Translations under genes and position numbers: made by a program
In this document: positions 60,857-64,000 of the stretch, piece by piece
How the letters are laid out: each line of letters begins with the position of its first letter
Position numbering within the stretch: position 1 is the first letter of the stretch
Notes under the pieces: generated by a model
What the model saw: the letters and a program-made list of their open reading frames with translations, nothing else
Told to the model about the DNA's origin: nothing
The model's database searches: none
Assembly: GCA_029946065.1 (NCBI GenBank)
Contig: JAQSDU010000019.1
Coordinates: forward strand, 310,001 to 374,000
Source: Flavobacterium sp.
GTDB lineage: Bacteria > Bacteroidota > Bacteroidia > Flavobacteriales > Flavobacteriaceae
Direction: 5' to 3'
Length of the DNA: 64,000 nucleotides

Positions 60857-60889
60857 GAAAAAAAATCGCCCTGCAAAAGTAGGGCGATT
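60857..60889 (-). terminator. Terminator of the DUF1761 gene
   Basis: On the minus strand a perfect 9-bp stem AATCGCCCT / AGGGCGATT with loop ACTTTTGC and an eight-T tail. The next gene's promoter element is in the loop. Confidence 0.92.
60874..60881 (-). promoter_or_regulatory. -7 element embedded in a terminator loop
   Basis: TACTTTTG on the minus strand, exact TANNTTTG, inside the loop of the DUF1761 terminator and 19 bp upstream of the TTG start at 60854. Confidence 0.6.
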
Positions 60890-60910
60890 ATATTGATTAA
60901 GGTGTTAAAA

Positions 60911-61396
60911 TTATTTCCAGCCGCAGATAATTCCGCCCATGATCATGCAGGTAAGCACCCAGTAACCTCCGGTCACCAACACATATTTAAAACTTCGTTT
61001 TTCATAAATAGCACTGGTGCCAAGAACAGGCAAAGCTAAAAATAATCCCGTCATAAAGCCATGCAACATGCCGTGTTTGACTGTTCTGTATGTGTCTCCG
61101 TAAGCAGTCAGGTAATTTTGTAGTACCGATGGGTCAACTCCAGCAATGTCTTTTGTCGCCGATAAAGCGCCCCATTGGTGTATAACCATGAATTGCAATG
61201 TAAAGGAAATGAAAAAAGCATACAGTAGCGTCATACCAAAAATCTTGACCATGTTATTGTTGCTTTTTGCAGCTTCTTCGGTTATTCCAGCTTCACGCAT
61301 CCAGATGGTTCCGAAAACTTTTGGGTTGTACCAGAGAAAACCAGTAACTAAACTTGATAATGTGGCAGCGACAAGTGCCATCCAGTTAATACTCAT
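60911..61396 (-). CDS. DUF1761 domain-containing membrane protein
   Basis: Protein of 161 residues with four predicted transmembrane helices. The N-terminal MSINWMALVAATLSSLVTGF and following LWYNPKVFGTIWMREAG match the DUF1761 family, and HGMLHGFMTGLFLALPVLG (about 110) is the other conserved block. Function unknown. The start at 61396 is preferred to a TTG at 61426, which coincides with the predicted promoter element. Followed by a terminator at 60857-60889. Confidence 0.9.
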   Translation of the reverse strand: MSINWMALVAATLSSLVTGFLWYNPKVFGTIWMREAGITEEAAKSNNNMVKIFGMTLLYAFFISFTLQFMVIHQWGALSATKDIAGVDPSVLQNYLTAYGDTYRTVKHGMLHGFMTGLFLALPVLGTSAIYEKRSFKYVLVTGGYWVLTCMIMGGIICGWK

Positions 61397-61423
61397 AATG
61401 TTGTGGTTTAAGGGTTTGTTATT

Positions 61424-61431
61424 CAAATGTA
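61424..61431 (-). promoter_or_regulatory. Putative -7 element of the DUF1761 gene
   Basis: TACATTTG on the minus strand, exact TANNTTTG, 27 bp upstream of the ATG at 61396. The following spacer 61432-61623 holds AAATTTC/AAATTCC words only. Confidence 0.55.
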
Positions 61432-61623
61432 ATAAATATTCTTAAAAAATTAACGAATAATCAATTTGGCGTAAAATAAATTTCAAATTCTAAATTTCAA
61501 AAGCAAACGAATTCCAATCCTTAAATATCAAATTTGTAGCGTTTTAAACCAGAAGTGTCGTGACGGAATTTGGATATTGTTTGAGATTTAGAATTTGCTA
61601 TTTGGAATTTTTTATAAAAAGCC

Positions 61624-61653
61624 TTGTATTTATAAATATTGGTCGTATATTTG
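61624..61653 (+). promoter_or_regulatory. Promoter of the initiator tRNA gene
   Basis: TTG at 61624-61626, 19-bp spacer, TATATTTG at 61646-61653: a full TTG-N19-TANNTTTG promoter 12 bp before the tRNA. Confidence 0.75.
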
Positions 61654-61665
61654 CACTCGAAACAG

Positions 61666-61738
<73 letters not shown>

Positions 61739-61746
61739 CTAGAAAA

Positions 61747-61775
61747 AAACTCTTCCTAACGGAAGGGTTTTTTTT
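61747..61775 (+). terminator. Terminator of tRNA-fMet
   Basis: 10-bp stem AAACTCTTCC / GGAAGGGTTT (one T-G pair), loop TAAC and a T run. Confidence 0.92.
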
Positions 61776-61854
61776 ATTTATGATTTTAGAGTTTAGATTT
61801 GAATAAACCAATCTAAAATCTTGAATCTAAAATCTACAATCTAATCTCCCTCTT

Positions 61855-62736
61855 ATGGAACACAAAGCAGGATTTGTCAATATTATTGGTAACCCGAACG
61901 TAGGAAAATCAACTTTAATGAATGCGTTCGTTGGTGAGCGTTTGTCTATTATTACTTCAAAAGCGCAGACCACACGCCACAGGATACTTGGCATTGTCAA
62001 CGGAGATGACTTTCAGGTGATTCTTTCCGACACGCCGGGAATTATCAAACCAGCATATGAAATGCAAGAATCGATGATGAATTTCGTGAAATCTGCGTTT
62101 GAAGATGCCGATATTTTAATCTATATGGTTGAAATCGGGGAGAAAGAATTGAAAGACGAAGCTTTCTTCAACAAAATTATCCACGCTAAAATTCCGGTTT
62201 TATTGTTACTGAACAAAATCGACAATTCTAATCAGGAAGAGCTGGAAGAACAAGTTGCTTTTTGGACCGAAAAAGTACCAAACGCAGAAATTTTCCCGAT
62301 ATCGGCTTTGAAAAATTTTAATGTTCCCGAAGTTTTCAGTAGGATTATTCAACTTTTGCCAGTTTCGCCAGCGTATTATCCAAAGGATACCTTGACCGAC
62401 AAACCGGAGCGTTTCTTCGTAAACGAAACCATTCGTGAAAAAATATTGCTGAATTACAGCAAAGAAATTCCTTACGCAGTTGAAATTGAAACGGAAGAAT
62501 TCCATGAAGATGACAATATCATCCGTATCCGTTCCCTTATTATGGTAGAACGTGACACCCAAAAAGGCATCATCATCGGACATAAAGGTGCGGCTTTGAA
62601 GAAAGTTGGAATTGAATCTAGGGCTGATTTGGAGAAATTCTTCGGCAAGCAAATTCACATTGAATTGTATGTGAAAGTGAATAAGAATTGGAGAAGCAAT
62701 GCGAATCAGTTAAGAAGGTTTGGGTATAATCAGTAG
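61855..62736 (+). CDS. era: GTPase Era
   Basis: GTPase of 293 residues that binds 16S rRNA near its 3' end during small-subunit maturation. G1 is [18 protein letters not shown]2 lies in TTRHRI, G3 is DTPG (LSDTPGIIKP), G4 NKID and G5 SALK. The C-terminal KH domain is marked by IIIGHKGAALKKVG (about 239-252). Length is standard. It follows the initiator tRNA after 116 bp and precedes der, with a terminator between the two. Confidence 0.98.
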   Translation: MEHKAGFVNIIGNPNVGKSTLMNAFVGERLSIITSKAQTTRHRILGIVNGDDFQVILSDTPGIIKPAYEMQESMMNFVKSAFEDADILIYMVEIGEKELKDEAFFNKIIHAKIPVLLLLNKIDNSNQEELEEQVAFWTEKVPNAEIFPISALKNFNVPEVFSRIIQLLPVSPAYYPKDTLTDKPERFFVNETIREKILLNYSKEIPYAVEIETEEFHEDDNIIRIRSLIMVERDTQKGIIIGHKGAALKKVGIESRADLEKFFGKQIHIELYVKVNKNWRSNANQLRRFGYNQ

Positions 62737-62758
62737 GCAGTATTCAGTGTTCAGTTTT

Positions 62759-62782
62759 GCCTGGTTTGTACCGGGCTTTTTT
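62759..62782 (+). terminator. era: Terminator of era
   Basis: Stem GCCTGGT / ACCGGGC (one T-G pair) with loop TTGT and six T. Confidence 0.8.
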
Positions 62783-62855
62783 GTGAATATAGCCCACTAG
62801 CAAAAAATAAAACCACATCATCATCATTGATCTCCAGCGCAACAAACTTTAAACC

Positions 62856-62885
62856 TTGAACTTTAAACTTTAAAACGTACCTTTG
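62856..62885 (+). promoter_or_regulatory. der: Promoter of der
   Basis: TTG at 62856-62858, 19-bp spacer, TACCTTTG at 62878-62885, a full Bacteroidota promoter 20 bp before the der ATG. Confidence 0.75.
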
Positions 62886-62905
62886 CAAAATATTTCAAAA
62901 ATACC

Positions 62906-64000
62906 ATGAACAACATTGTAGCCATAGTAGGCCGACCGAACGTAGGAAAGTCAACACTTTTTAACAGGCTGATTAAAAGAAGAGAAGCGATTGTTGATTC
63001 TGTTTCCGGGGTGACCCGTGACCGGAATTACGGCAAGAGCGAATGGAATGGAAAGGAGTTTTCTGTAATTGATACGGGAGGATACATACGTGGTTCCGAC
63101 GACGTTTTTGAAGGCGAAATCAGGAAACAAGTGGAGCTCGCTATTGATGAAGCCGATGTAATCATTTTTGTTGTAGATGTCGAAGAAGGCATTACGCCAA
63201 TGGATGACGCAGTTGCAAAATTACTCAGAAAAGTCACCAAACCGGTATTATTGGCGGTGAACAAAGTTGATAATGCGATGCGTGAGAAAGACGCCATCGA
63301 ATTTTATAACCTCGGATTGGGCGAATATTATACGTTCGCAAGTATCTCAGGAAGCGGAACAGGCGATTTGCTTGATGCACTAATTGATGCTTTTCCAATC
63401 AAACCAGAACCGGTTCAGGATGAAATTGAACTGCCAAGGTTTGCAGTTGTTGGGCGCCCGAATGCGGGAAAATCAAGTTTCATCAATGCCTTAATTGGTC
63501 AAGATCGTTATATCGTAACGGATATTGCTGGAACGACCCGCGATGCCATCGATACAAAATTTGACCGTTTTGGATTCGAATTCAATCTTGTTGATACTGC
63601 TGGTATTCGCCGTAAGGCCAAAGTAAAAGAAGATTTAGAGTTTTATTCGGTGATGCGTTCCGTTCGTGCCATTGAGCACGCCGATGTTTGTATATTGATT
63701 ATCGATGCGACACGTGGATTTGAAGGTCAAGACCAGAGCATTTTCTGGCTGGCGGAGAAGAACCGAAAAGGTGTTGTCATTCTTGTCAACAAATGGGATT
63801 TGGTAGAAAAGGATACGATGTCAACCCGCGATTACGAAGAAAAAATTCGCAAGGAACTGATGCCGTTTACTGATGTGCCGATTTTATTTGTTTCTGCATT
63901 AACGAAGCAGCGTTTGCTGAAAGCATTAGAAGCTTCGGTCAAAGTTTTCGAGAACCGCAGCCAAAGAATTCCGACATCAAAATTCAACGATTATATGCTA
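62906..64000 (+). CDS. der: GTPase Der (EngA), cut by the window end
   Basis: Double-domain GTPase needed for 50S ribosome assembly; 365 codons are in the window and the rest lies beyond. The first G domain starts at residue 5 with [15 protein letters not shown], followed by DTGG and NKVD. The second begins about 178 with [16 protein letters not shown], then VDTAGIRRK and NKWDLV. The missing part is the end of the second G domain's C-terminal KH-like domain. The ATG at 62906 ([11 protein letters not shown]) is clear. It has its own promoter and is separated from era by a terminator. Confidence 0.97.
   Translation, partial: MNNIVAIVGRPNVGKSTLFNRLIKRREAIVDSVSGVTRDRNYGKSEWNGKEFSVIDTGGYIRGSDDVFEGEIRKQVELAIDEADVIIFVVDVEEGITPMDDAVAKLLRKVTKPVLLAVNKVDNAMREKDAIEFYNLGLGEYYTFASISGSGTGDLLDALIDAFPIKPEPVQDEIELPRFAVVGRPNAGKSSFINALIGQDRYIVTDIAGTTRDAIDTKFDRFGFEFNLVDTAGIRRKAKVKEDLEFYSVMRSVRAIEHADVCILIIDATRGFEGQDQSIFWLAEKNRKGVVILVNKWDLVEKDTMSTRDYEEKIRKELMPFTDVPILFVSALTKQRLLKALEASVKVFENRSQRIPTSKFNDYML

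Overview
The window looks like chromosome of a Flavobacterium-like member of the Flavobacteriaceae (Bacteroidota). Evidence is the AT-rich composition, an ftsA-ftsZ pair with a long FtsZ tail, the gliding/type IX secretion operon gldKLMN, a secreted protein with a type-A T9SS sorting domain, an exosortase F pair, a short primary sigma factor, almost no Shine-Dalgarno sequences, and many perfect Bacteroidota -7 elements (TANNTTTG) upstream of genes. The genus is inferred from gene content; no marker was searched.

Layout. 1-3.1 kb: end of the division cluster (ftsA fragment, ftsZ). 3.4-12.4 kb: YqeY-like protein, tRNA-Arg, two secreted unknowns, an MtfA-like peptidase, a T9SS cargo, rpe, rpoD, a CDP-alcohol phosphatidyltransferase, and an ECF sigma factor overlapping a membrane-anchored barrel protein that is probably its regulator. 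12.4-26.7 kb: an accessory stretch of lipoproteins and small secreted or membrane proteins separated by dispersed repeats. It includes a GC-richer block with an unknown 310-residue protein, a striking 21-bp phased repeat array and an HTH regulator. 27-31.4 kb: pnp, rpsO, a free-methionine-sulfoxide-reductase-like GAF protein, and xrtF with its partner. 31.4-34.3 kb: a probable copper/metal operon (HYC_CC_PP protein, TonB-dependent receptor, HMA protein). 34.4-45.2 kb: DedA, a large secreted MG/plug-like protein, groEL-groES, and a minus-strand run of sigma-54 activator, lptE, TPR protein and secG, then a GxxExxY protein and miaB. 45.5-54.1 kb: topA, a degenerate arginase-fold protein and gldK-L-M-N. 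54.2-64 kb: FAD oxidoreductase, DUF983, ABC-F ATPase, App1-type phosphatase, lipid kinase, acyltransferase-like protein, DUF1761 protein, initiator tRNA, era and the start of der.

Themes. The core genes cover division, transcription, RNA decay, translation, protein folding and export, and the type IX motor. The most unusual material is in the accessory interval: nine GACTTAAAAA cores at exactly 21-bp spacing beside an HTH gene, a probable 184-bp MITE with terminal inverted repeats and a 9-bp target duplication, and several dispersed repeat families that duplicate leaders or promoters of small hypothetical genes. Elsewhere a 66-bp tandem array has copied the 3' end of miaB, rpoD alone has a strong Shine-Dalgarno, and a promoter sits in the loop of a terminator.
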